Shown one piece after another: positions 50,635-62,994 of a stretch of 64,000 bases of DNA (its first letter is position 1; every line of letters starts with the position of its first letter). The notes under the pieces were generated by a model. It saw only the letters and a program-made list of their open reading frames with translations, ran no database searches and was not told the DNA's origin. The position numbers and the translations under genes are program-made. This stretch comes from Cladorhizidae sp. MBARI D1340-BT2 (lineage: Eukaryota > Porifera > Demospongiae > Poecilosclerida > Cladorhizidae): contig JAQNBH010000251.1 in assembly GCA_028752905.1 (NCBI GenBank), forward strand, positions 208,501 to 272,500, in the 5' to 3' direction.

Positions 50635-52112
50635 CCTCTCTCTGTTCTCTCTCTTGATACCAAACATCCGTATATTCTGCATACTTCACAGTAATGGACT
50701 TGATAGAATCACAAGATAGGTTTCTCTCTGCTCTCTCTTGATGCTAAATATGTTAGCTTCATGGATTCTCCAAACTTCATTGATATATAGCTATTAAGAC
50801 AGGTCTCTCTCTGTGCTCTCTGTTGATACCAAAAACCCATTTATTATGCATACTTCACTGTAATGGACTTGATATGATTCGAATGATAGGTTTCATTATG
50901 TGTTCTCTATCTTGATATTTGCCCTAATTTGGTCTATATGTTTCTCATTTTCCCCCAAAAAATCTTGTTTTTTTGCCGTAAAGCTCATAACTGTTCTACA
51001 CTTTACCCAAAAAAGATAATTTTTATATCACCGGATAGCCCTTCTAATTATCTGTCTTTTGTACGTGCCAAAAGTTTGAGTACTCTAAGTATTAGCAAGT
51101 TATGGTGATTTGAAGTGGTAAGGTTTGCGATATTTCCTGGCGTTTTCCAGTTGCCAAAGCGGTGGCCTGCCAGTGAAAAACCACTACATTTATTGATAAT
51201 CTGTTGACATGTTGCAGATAAGGGCCTTCTCTATCAGTTGACAAAATCTGGGACATGGTCTTGTTAATTAGGGCAGTTATGAATTGTACTCTTACTTGAT
51301 GCTAAACATGTTAGCTTCGTAGATTATCCACACTTCACTGAATAGACTTGATGTAAAGCTATTAAGATAGGACTCTCTAAGTGCTCTCTCTTGATACAAA
51401 CATCCATATATTCTGCACACTTCACTGTAATGGACTTGATATGATTCGAATGATAGGTTTCATTATGTGTTCTCTATCTTGATATTTGCCCTAATTTGGT
51501 CTATATGTTTCTCATTTCCCCCCAAAAAATCTTGTTTTTTTGCCGTAAAGCTCATAACTGTTCTACACTTTACCCAAAAAAGATAATTTTTATATCACCG
51601 GATAGCCCTTCTAATTATCTGTCTTTTCTACGTGCCAAAAGTTTGAGTACTCTAAGTATTAGCAAGTTATGGTGATTTGAAGTGGTAAGGTTTGCGATAT
51701 TTCCTGGCGTTTTCCAGTTGCCAAAGCGGTGGCCTGCCAGTGAAAAACCACTACATTTATTGATAATCTGTTGACATGTTGCAGATAAGGGCCTTCTCTA
51801 TCAGTTGACAAAATCTGGGACTTTGGTCTTGTTAATTAGGGCAGTTATGAATTGTACTCTTACTTGATGCTAAACCTGTTAGCTTCGTAGATTATCCACA
51901 CTTCACTGAATAGACTTGATGTATAGCTATTAAGATAGGACTCTCTAAGTGCTCTCTCTTGATACCAAACATCCATATATTCTGCACACTTCACTGTAAT
52001 GGACTTGCAAGATAGGTATCTCTCAGTGTTCTCTATCTTGTGCTAAACATGTTAGCTTCATAGATTCTCTACACTTCAATTAATAGACTTGATATATAGC
52101 TCTAAAGGTAGG
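50635..52112 (+). repeat. HOR unit 36, class [3,1] (1478 bp)
   Basis: K at 50912 and 51479. The second has ttttctacg and is followed by aaacctgttag. Confidence 0.87.
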
Positions 52113-54157
52113 CCTCTCTCTGTTCTCTCTCTTGATACCAAACATCCGTATATTCTGCATACTTCACAGTAATGGACTTGATAGAATCACAAGATAGGTT
52201 TCTCTCTGCTCTCTCTTGATGCTAAATATGTTAGCTTCATGGATTCTCCAAACTTCATTGATATATAGCTATTAAGACAGGTCTCTCTCTGTGCTCTCTG
52301 TTGATACCAAAAACCCATTTATTATGCATACTTCACTGTAATGGACTTGATATGATTCGAATGATAGGTTTCATTATGTGTTCTCTATCTTGATATTTGC
52401 CCTAATTTGGTCTATATGTTTCTCATTTCCCCCCCAAAAATATTGTTTTTTTGCCGTAAAGCTCATAACTGTTCTACACTTTACCTAAAAAAGATAATTT
52501 TTATATCACCGGATAGCCCTTCTAATTATCTGTCTTTTGTACGTGCCAAAAGTTTGAGTACTCTAAGTATTAGCAAGTTATGGTGATTTGAAGTGGTAAG
52601 GTTTGCGATATTTCCTGGCGTTTTCCAGTTGCCAAAGCGGTGGCCTGCCAGTGAAAAACCACTACATTTATTGATAATCTGTTGACATGTTGCAGATAAG
52701 GGCCTTCTCTATCAGTTGACAAAATCTGGGACATGGTCTTGTTAATTAGGGCAGTTATGAATTGTACTCTTACTTGATGCTAAACATGTTAGCTTCGTAG
52801 ATTATCCACACTTCACTGAATAGACTTGATGTAAAGCTATTAAGATAGGACTCTCTAAGTGCTCTCTCTTGATACAAACATCCATATATTCTGCACACTT
52901 CACTGTAATGGACTTGATATGATTCGAATGATAGGTTTCATTATGTGTTCTCTATCTTGATATTTGCCCTAATTTGGTCTATATGTTTCTCATTTTCCCC
53001 CAAAAAATCTTGTTTTTTTGCCGTAAAGCTCATAACTGTTCTACACTTTACCCAAAAAAGATAATTTTTATATCACCGGATAGCCCTTCTAATTATCTGT
53101 CTTTTGTACGTGCCAAAAGTTTGAGTACTCTAAGTATTAGCAAGTTATGGTGATTTGAAGTGGTAAGGTTTGCGATATTTCCTGGCGTTTTCCAGTTGCC
53201 AAAGCGGTGGCCTGCCAGTGAAAAACCACTACATTTATTGATAATCTGTTGACATGTTGCAGATAAGGGCCTTCTCTATCAGTTGACAAAATCTGGGACA
53301 TGGTCTTGTTAATTAGGGCAGTTATGAATTGTACTCTTACTTGATGCTAAACATGTTAGCTTCGTAGATTATCCACACTTCACTGAATAGACTTGATGTA
53401 AAGCTATTAAGATAGGACTCTCTAAGTGCTCTCTCTTGATACAAACATCCATATATTCTGCACACTTCACTGTAATGGACTTGATATGATTCGAATGATA
53501 GGTTTCATTATGTGTTCTCTATCTTGATATTTGCCCTAATTTGGTCTATATGTTTCTCATTTCCCCCCAAAAAATCTTGTTTTTTTGCCGTAAAGCTCAT
53601 AACTGTTCTACACTTTACCCAAAAAAGATAATTTTTATATCACCGGATAGCCCTTCTAATTATCTGTCTTTTCTACGTGCCAAAAGTTTGAGTACTCTAA
53701 GTATTAGCAAGTTATGGTGATTTGAAGTGGTAAGGTTTGCGATATTTCCTGGCGTTTTCCAGTTGCCAAAGCGGTGGCCTGCCAGTGAAAAACCACTACA
53801 TTTATTGATAATCTGTTGACATGTTGCAGATAAGGGCCTTCTCTATCAGTTGACAAAATCTGGGACTTTGGTCTTGTTAATTAGGGCAGTTATGAATTGT
53901 ACTCTTACTTGATGCTAAACCTGTTAGCTTCGTAGATTATCCACACTTCACTGAATAGACTTGATGTATAGCTATTAAGATAGGACTCTCTAAGTGCTCT
54001 CTCTTGATACCAAACATCCATATATTCTGCACACTTCACTGTAATGGACTTGCAAGATAGGTATCTCTCAGTGTTCTCTATCTTGTGCTAAACATGTTAG
54101 CTTCATAGATTCTCTACACTTCAATTAATAGACTTGATATATAGCTCTAAAGGTAGG
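52113..54157 (+). repeat. HOR unit 37, class [3,1,1] (2045 bp)
   Basis: K at 52390 (aaaaatattg subfamily), 52957 and 53524. First example of this class. Confidence 0.87.
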
Positions 54158-55635
54158 CCTCTCTCTGTTCTCTCTCTTGATACCAAACATCCATATATTC
54201 TGCATACTTCACAGTAATGGACTTGATAGAATCACAAGATAGGTTTCTCTCTGCTCTCTCTTGATGCTAAATATGTTAGCTTCATGGATTCTCCAAACTT
54301 CATTGATATATAGCTATTAAGACAGGTCTCTCTCTGTGCTCTCTGTTGATACCAAAAACCCATTTATTATGCATACTTCACTGTAATGGACTTGATATGA
54401 TTCGAATGATAGGTTTCATTATGTGTTCTCTATCTTGATATTTGCCCTAATTTGGTCTATATGTTTCTCATTTCCCCCCCAAAAATATTGTTTTTTTGCC
54501 GTAAAGCTCATAACTGTTCTACACTTTACCTAAAAAAGATAATTTTTATATCACCGGATAGCCCTTCTAATTATCTGTCTTTTGTACGTGCCAAAAGTTT
54601 GAGTACTCTAAGTATTAGCAAGTTATGGTGATTTGAAGTGGTAAGGTTTGCGATATTTCCTGGCGTTTTCCAGTTGCCAAAGCGGTGGCCTGCCAGTGAA
54701 AAACCACTACATTTATTGATAATCTGTTGACATGTTGCAGATAAGGGCCTTCTCTATCAGTTGACAAAATCTGGGACATGGTCTTGTTAATTAGGGCAGT
54801 TATGAATTGTACTCTTACTTGATGCTAAACATGTTAGCTTCGTAGATTATCCACACTTCACTGAATAGACTTGATGTAAAGCTATTAAGATAGGACTCTC
54901 TAAGTGCTCTCTCTTGATACAAACATCCATATATTCTGCACACTTCACTGTAATGGACTTGATATGATTCGAATGATAGGTTTCATTATGTGTTCTCTAT
55001 CTTGATATTTGCCCTAATTTGGTCTATATGTTTCTCATTTTCCCCCAAAAAATCTTGTTTTTTTGCCGTAAAGCTCATAACTGTTCTACACTTTACCCAA
55101 AAAAGATAATTTTTATATCACCGGATAGCCCTTCTAATTATCTGTCTTTTCTACGTGCCAAAAGTTTGAGTACTCTAAGTATTAGCAAGTTATGGTGATT
55201 TGAAGTGGTAAGGTTTGCGATATTTCCTGGCGTTTTCCAGTTGCCAAAGCGGTGGCCTGCCAGTGAAAAACCACTACATTTATTGATAATCTGTTGACAT
55301 GTTGCAGATAAGGGCCTTCTCTATCAGTTGACAAAATCTGGGACTTTGGTCTTGTTAATTAGGGCAGTTATGAATTGTACTCTTACTTGATGCTAAACCT
55401 GTTAGCTTCGTAGATTATCCACACTTCACTGAATAGACTTGATGTATAGCTATTAAGATAGGACTCTCTAAGTGCTCTCTCTTGATACCAAACATCCATA
55501 TATTCTGCACACTTCACTGTAATGGACTTGCAAGATAGGTATCTCTCAGTGTTCTCTATCTTGTGCTAAACATGTTAGCTTCATAGATTCTCTACACTTC
55601 AATTAATAGACTTGATATATAGCTCTAAAGGTAGG
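54158..55635 (+). repeat. HOR unit 38, class [3,1] (1478 bp)
   Basis: K at 54435 (aaaaatattg subfamily) and 55002. The anchor B monomer reads catccatat at 54190 where the other units have catccgtat, a lost CpG. Confidence 0.87.
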
Positions 55636-57113
55636 CCTCTCTCTGTTCTCTCTCTTGATACCAAACATCCGTATATTCTGCATACTTCACAGTAATGGAC
55701 TTGATAGAATCACAAGATAGGTTTCTCTCTGCTCTCTCTTGATGCTAAATATGTTAGCTTCATGGATTCTCCAAACTTCATTGATATATAGCTATTAAGA
55801 CAGGTCTCTCTCTGTGCTCTCTGTTGATACCAAAAACCCATTTATTATGCATACTTCACTGTAATGGACTTGATATGATTCGAATGATAGGTTTCATTAT
55901 GTGTTCTCTATCTTGATATTTGCCCTAATTTGGTCTATATGTTTCTCATTTCCCCCCCAAAAATATTGTTTTTTTGCCGTAAAGCTCATAACTGTTCTAC
56001 ACTTTACCTAAAAAAGATAATTTTTATATCACCGGATAGCCCTTCTAATTATCTGTCTTTTGTACGTGCCAAAAGTTTGAGTACTCTAAGTATTAGCAAG
56101 TTATGGTGATTTGAAGTGGTAAGGTTTGCGATATTTCCTGGCGTTTTCCAGTTGCCAAAGCGGTGGCCTGCCAGTGAAAAACCACTACATTTATTGATAA
56201 TCTGTTGACATGTTGCAGATAAGGGCCTTCTCTATCAGTTGACAAAATCTGGGACATGGTCTTGTTAATTAGGGCAGTTATGAATTGTACTCTTACTTGA
56301 TGCTAAACATGTTAGCTTCGTAGATTATCCACACTTCACTGAATAGACTTGATGTAAAGCTATTAAGATAGGACTCTCTAAGTGCTCTCTCTTGATACAA
56401 ACATCCATATATTCTGCACACTTCACTGTAATGGACTTGATATGATTCGAATGATAGGTTTCATTATGTGTTCTCTATCTTGATATTTGCCCTAATTTGG
56501 TCTATATGTTTCTCATTTTCCCCCCAAAAATCTTGTTTTTTTGCCGTAAAGCTCATAACTTTTCTAAACTTTATCCAAAAAAGATAATTTTTATATCACC
56601 GGATAGCCCTTCTAATTATCTTTCTTTTGTACGTGCCAAATTTTTGAGTACTCTAAGTATTAGCAAGTTATGGTGATTTGAAGTGGTAAGGTTTGCGATA
56701 TTTCCTGGCGTTTTCCAGTTGCCAAAGCGGTGGCCTGCCAGTGAAAAACCACTACATTTATTGATAATCTGTTGATATGTTGCAGATAAGGGCCTTCTCT
56801 ATCAGTTGACAAAATCTGGGACTTTGGTCTTGTTAATTAGGGCAGTTATGAATTGTACTCTTACTTGATGGTAAACATGTTAGCTTCGTAGATTATCCAC
56901 ACTTCACTGAATAGAGTTGATGTATAGCTATTAAGATAGGACTCTCTAAGTGCTCTCTCTTGATACCAAACATCCATATATTCTGCACACTTCACTGTAA
57001 TGGACTTGCAAGATAGGTATCTCTCAGTGTTCTCTATCTTGTGCTAAACATGTTAGCTTCATAGATTCTCTACACTTCAATTAATAGACTTGATATATAG
57101 CTCTAAAGGTAGG
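55636..57113 (+). repeat. HOR unit 39, class [3,1] (1478 bp)
   Basis: K at 55913 (aaaaatattg subfamily) and 56480 (tatctttcttttg with caccgg). Confidence 0.87.
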
Positions 57114-58208
57114 CCTCTCTCTGTTCTCTCTCTTGATACCAAACATCCGTATATTCTGCATACTTCACAGTAATGGACTTGATAGAATCACAAGATAGGT
57201 TTCTCTCTGCTCTCTCTTGATGCTAAATATGTTAGCTTCATGGATTCTCCAAACTTCATTGATATATAGCTATTAAGACAGGTCTCTCTCTGTGCTCTCT
57301 GTTGATACAAAAAAAACATTTATTATGCATACTTCACTGTAATGGACTTGATATGACTCGAATGATAGGTTTCTCTATGTGTTCTCTATCTTGATGCTAG
57401 ACAGGTTAGCTTCATAGATTCTCCACACTTCACTGAATAAACTTGATATATATCTATTAAGATTGGTCTCTCCCTGTGCTCTCTGTTGATATCAAACATC
57501 CATAATATTCTGCAAACTTCACTGTAATGGACTTGATATGATTCGAATGATAGGTTTCATTATGTGTTCTCTATCTTGATATTTGCCCTAATTTGGTCTA
57601 TATGTTTCTCATTTTCCCCCCAAAAATCTTGTTTTTTTGCCGTAAAGCTCATAACTGTTCTACACTTTACCCAAAAAAGATAATTTTTATATCACCGGAT
57701 AGCCCTTCTAATTATCTGTCTTTTGTATGTGCCAAAAGTTTGAGTACTTTAAGTATTAGCAAGTTATGGTGATTTGAAGTGGTAAGGTTTGCGATATTTC
57801 CTGGCGTTTTCCAGTTGCCAAAGCGGTGGCCTGCCAGTGAAAAACCACTACATTTATTGATAATCTGTTGACATGTTGCAGATAAGGGCCTTCTCTATCA
57901 GTTGACAAAATCTGGGACATGGTCTTGTTAATTAGGGCAGTTATGAATTGTACTCTTACTTGATGGTAAACATGTTAGCTTCGTAGATTATCCACACTTC
58001 ACTGAATAGAGTTGATGTATAGCTATTAAGATAGGACTCTCTAAGTGCTCTCTCTTGATACCAAACATCCATATATTCTGCACACTTCACTGTAATGGAC
58101 TTGCAAGATAGGTATCTCTCAGTGTTCTCTATCTTGTGCTAAACATGTTAGCTTCATAGATTCTCTACACTTCAATTAATAGACTTGATATATAGCTCTA
58201 AAGGTAGG
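57114..58208 (+). repeat. HOR unit 40, class [4] (1095 bp)
   Basis: One K at 57576 with a private gagtactttaag substitution in the normally frozen 3' half. Confidence 0.88.
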
Positions 58209-59854
58209 CCTCTCTCTGTTCTCTCTCTTGATACCAAACATCCGTATATTCTGCATACTTCACAGTAATGGACTTGATAGAATCACAAGATAGGTTTCTC
58301 TCTGCTCTCTCTTGATGCTAAATATGTTAGCTTCATGGATTCTCCAAACTTCATTGATATATAGCTATTAAGACAGGTCTCTCTCTGTGCTCTCTGTTGA
58401 TACAAAAAAAACATTTATTATGCATACTTCACTGTAATGGACTTGATATGACTCGAATGATAGGTTTCTCTATGTGTTCTCTATCTTGATGCTAGACAGG
58501 TTAGCTTCATAGATTCTCCACACTTCACTGAATAAACTTGATATATATCTATTAAGATTGGTCTCTCCCTGTGCTCTCTGTTGATATCAAACATCCATAA
58601 TATTCTGCAAACTTCTCTGTAATGGACTTGATATGATTCGAATGATAGGTTTCATTATGTGTTCTCTATCTTGATATTTGCCCTAATTTGGTCTATATGT
58701 TTCTCATTTTCCCCCAAAAAATCTTGTTATTTTGCCGTAAAGCTCATAACTGTTCTACACTTTACCCAAAAAAGATAATTTTTATATCACCGGATAGCCC
58801 TTCTAATTATCTGTCTTTGGAACGTGCCAAAAGTTTGAGTACTCTAAGTATTATGGTGATTTGAAGTGGTAAGGTTTGCGATATTTCCTGGCGTTTTCCA
58901 GTTGCCAAAGCGGTGGCCTGCCAGTGAAAAACCACTACATTTATTGATAATCTGTTGACATGTTGCAGATAAGGGCCTTCTCTATCAGTTGACAAAATCT
59001 GGGACATGGTCTTGTTAATTAGGGCAGTTATGAATTGTACTCTTACTTGATGCTAAACATGTTAGCTTCGTAAATTATCCACACTTCACTGAATAGACTT
59101 GATGTAAAGCTATTAAGATAGGACTCTCTAAGTGCTCTCTCTTGATACAAACATCCATATATTCTGCACACTTCACTGTAATGGACTTGATATGATTCGA
59201 ATGATAGGTTTCATTATGTGTTCTCTATCTTGATATTTGCCCTAATTTGGTCTATATGTTTCTCATTTTCCCCCAAAAAATCTTGTTTTTTTGCCGTAAA
59301 GCTCATAACTGTTCTACACTTTACCCAAAAAAGATAATTTTATATCACCGGATAGCCCTTCTAATTATCTGTCTTTTGTACGTGCCAAAAGTTTGAGTAC
59401 TCTAAGTATTATGGTGATTTGAAGTGGTAAGGTTTGCGATATTTCCTGGCGTTTTCCAGTTGCCAAAGCGGTGGCCTGCCAGTGAAAAACCACTACATTT
59501 ATTGATAATCTGTTGACATGTTGCAGATAAGGGCCTTCTCTATCAGTTGACAAAATCTGGGACTTTGGTCTTGTTAATTAGGGCAGTTATGAATTGTACT
59601 CTTACTTGATGCTAAACATGTTAGCTTCGTAGATTATCCACACTTCACTGAATAGACTTGATGTATAGCTATTAAGATAGGACTCTCTAAGTGCTCTCTC
59701 TTGATACCAAACATCCATATATTCTGCACACTTCACTGTAATGGACTTGCAAGATAGGTATCTCTCAGTGTTCTCTATCTTGTGCTAAACATGTTAGCTT
59801 CATAGATTCTCTACACTTCAATTAATAGACTTGATATATAGCTCTAAAGGTAGG
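58209..59854 (+). repeat. HOR unit 41, class [4,1] with deletions (1646 bp)
   Basis: K at 58671 and 59230. Both K copies lack 8 bp (agcaagtt) at about 58852 and 59410, and the second also lacks one T (aattttatatc). That accounts for the 17 bp shortfall from 1663. Also carries acttctctg (58616) and cgtaaattatcc. Confidence 0.88.
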
Positions 59855-61899
59855 CCTCTCTCTGTTCTCTCTCTTGATACCAAACATCCGTATATTCTGC
59901 ATACTTCACAGTAATGGACTTGATAGAATCACAAGATAGGTTTCTCTCTGCTCTCTCTTGATGCTAAATATGTTAGCTTCATGGATTCTCCAAACTTCAT
60001 TGATATATAGCTATTAAGACAGGTCTCTCTCTGTGCTCTCTGTTGATACCAAAAACCCATTTATTATGCATACTTCACTGTAATGGACTTGATATGATTC
60101 GAATGATAGGTTTCATTATGTGTTCTCTATCTTGATATTTGCCCTAATTTGGTCTATATGTTTCTCATTTCCCCCCCAAAAATCTTGTTTTTTTGCCGTA
60201 AAGCTCATAACTGTTCTACACTTTACCCAAAAAAGATAATTTTTATATCACCGGATAGCCCTTCTAATTATCTGTCTTTTGTACGTGCCAAAAGTTTGAG
60301 TACTCTAAGTATTAGCAAGTTATGGTGATTTGAAGTGGTAAGGTTTGCGATATTTCCTGGCGTTTTCCAGTTGCCAAAGCGGTGGCCTGCCAGTGAAAAA
60401 CCACTACATTTATTGATAATCTGTTGACATGTTGCAGATAAGGGCCATCTCTATCAGTTGACAAAATCTGGGACATGGTCTTGTTAATTAGGGCAGTTAT
60501 GAATTGTACTCTTACTTGATGCTAAACATGTTAGCTTCGTAGATTATCCACACTTCACTGAATAGACTTGATGTAAAGCTATTAACATAGGACTCTCTAA
60601 GTGCTCTCTCTTGATACAAACATCCATATATTCTGCACACTTCACTGTAATGGACTTGATATGATTCGAATGATAGGTTTCATTATGTGTTCTCTATCTT
60701 GATATTTGCCCTAATTTGGTCTATATGTTTCTCATTTCCCCCCCAAAAATCTTGTTTTTTTGCCGTAAAGCTCATAACTTTTCTAAACTTTATCCAAAAA
60801 AGATAATTTTTATATCATCGGATAGCCCTTCTAATTATCTGTCTTTTGTACGTGCCAAAAGTTTGAGTACTCTAAGTATTAGCAAGTTATGGTGATTTGA
60901 AGTGGTAAGGTTTGTGATATTTCCTGGCGTTTTCCAGTTGCCAAAGCGGTGGCCTGCCAGTGAAAAACCACTACATTTATTGATAATCTGTTGACATGTT
61001 GCAGATAAGGGCCATCTCTATCAGTTGACAAAATCTGGGACATGGTCTTGTTAATTAGGGCAGTTATGAATTGTACTCTTACTTGATGCTAAACATGTTA
61101 GCTTCGTAGATTATCCACACTTCACTGAATAGACTTGATGTAAAGCTATTAACATAGGACTCTCTAAGTGCTCTCTCTTGATACAAACATCCATATATTC
61201 TGCACACTTCACTGTAATGGACTTGATATGATTCGAATGATAGGTTTCATTATGTGTTCTCTATCTTGATATTTGCCCTAATTTGGTCTATATGTTTCTC
61301 ATTTCCCCCCCAAAAATCTTGTTTTTTTGCCGTAAAGCTCATAACTTTTCTAAACTTTATCCAAAAAAGATAATTTTTATATCATCGGATAGCCCTTCTA
61401 ATTATCTGTCTTTTGTACGTGCCAAATTTTTGAGTACTCTAAGTATTAGCAAGTTATGGTGATTTGAAGTGGTAAGGTTTGCGATATTTCCTGGCGTTTT
61501 CCAGTTGCCAAAGCGGTGGCCTGCCAGTGAAAAACCACTACATTTATTGATAATCTGTTGATATGTTGCAGATAAGGGCCTTCTCTATCAGTTGACAAAA
61601 TCTGGGACTTTGGTCTTGTTAATTAGGGCAGTTATGAATTGTACTCTTACTTGATGGTAAACATGTTAGCTTCGTAGATTATCCACACTTCACTGAATAG
61701 AGTTGATGTATAGCTATTAAGATAGGACTCTCTAAGTGCTCTCTCTTGATACCAAACATCCATATATTCTGCACACTTCACTGTAATGGACTTGCAAGAT
61801 AGGTATCTCTCAGTGTTCTCTATCTTGTGCTAAACATGTTAGCTTCATAGATTCTCTACACTTCAATTAATAGACTTGATATATAGCTCTAAAGGTAGG
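59855..61899 (+). repeat. HOR unit 42, class [3,1,1] (2045 bp)
   Basis: K at 60132, 60699 and 61266. The first two share gggccatctc (60447 and 61014), exactly 567 bp apart. The second has a private tttgtgata. Confidence 0.87.
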
Positions 61900-62994
61900 C
61901 CTCTCTCTGTTCTCTCTCTTGATACCAAACATCCGTATATTCTGCATACTTCACAGTAATGGACTTGATAGAATCACAAGATAGGTTTCTCTCTGCTCTC
62001 TCTTGATGCTAAATATGTTAGCTTCATGGATTCTCCAAACTTCATTGATATATAGCTATTAAGACAGGTCTCTCTCTGTGCTCTCTGTTGATACCAAAAA
62101 TCCATTTATTATGCACACTTCACTGTAATGGACTTGATATGACTCGAATGATAGGTTTCTCTATGTGTTCTCTATCTTGATGCTAAACAGGTTAGCTTCA
62201 TAGATTCTCCACACTTCACTGAATAAACTTTATATATAGCTATTAAGATTGGTCTCTCCCTGTGCTCTCTGTTGATATCAAACATCCATAATATTCTGCA
62301 TACTTCACTGTAATGGACTTGATATGATTCGAATGATAGGTTTCATTATGTGTTCTCTATCTTGATATTTGCCCTAATTTGGTCTATATGTTTCTCATTT
62401 CCCCCCAAAAAATCTAATTTTTTTGCCGTAAAGCTCATAACTGTTCTACACTTTACCCCAAAAAGATAATTTTTATATCACCGGATAGCCCTTCTAATTA
62501 TCTGTCTTTTGTATGTGCCAAAAGTTTGAGTACTCTAAGTATTAGCAAGTTATGGTGATTTGAAGTGGTAAGGTTTGCGATATTTCCTGGCGTTTTCCAG
62601 TTGCCAAAGCGGTGGCCTGCCAGTGAAAAACCACTACATTTATTGATAATCTGTTGACATGTTGCAGATAAGGGCCTTCTCTATCAGTTGACAAAATCTG
62701 GGACATGGTCTTGTTAATTAGGGCAGTTATGAATTGTACTCTTACTTGATGGTAAACATGTTAGCTTCGTAGATTATCCACACTTCACTGAATAGAGTTG
62801 ATGTATAGCTATTAAGATAGGACTCTCTAAGTGCTCTCTCTTGATACCAAACATCCATATATTCTGCACACTTCACTGTAATGGACTTGCAAGATAGGTA
62901 TCTCTCAGTGTTCTCTATCTTGTGCTAAACATGTTAGCTTCATAGATTCTCTACACTTCAATTAATAGACTTGATATATAGCTCTAAAGGTAGG
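61900..62994 (+). repeat. HOR unit 43, class [4] (1095 bp)
   Basis: One K at 62362 with the ctaattttttt variant. Dimer 3 has gataccaaaaatccattt, like the units at 2757, 7179 and 22993. Confidence 0.88.

Noticed and set aside
58807..59007. 66-codon minus-strand frame, with near copies at 59365-59553 and 63592-63792
   Set aside because: Same stretch of K lengthened by the 8-bp deletion. The copy at 59365 has no ATG and would need a TTG start. No family match, and no coding pattern in the variants.
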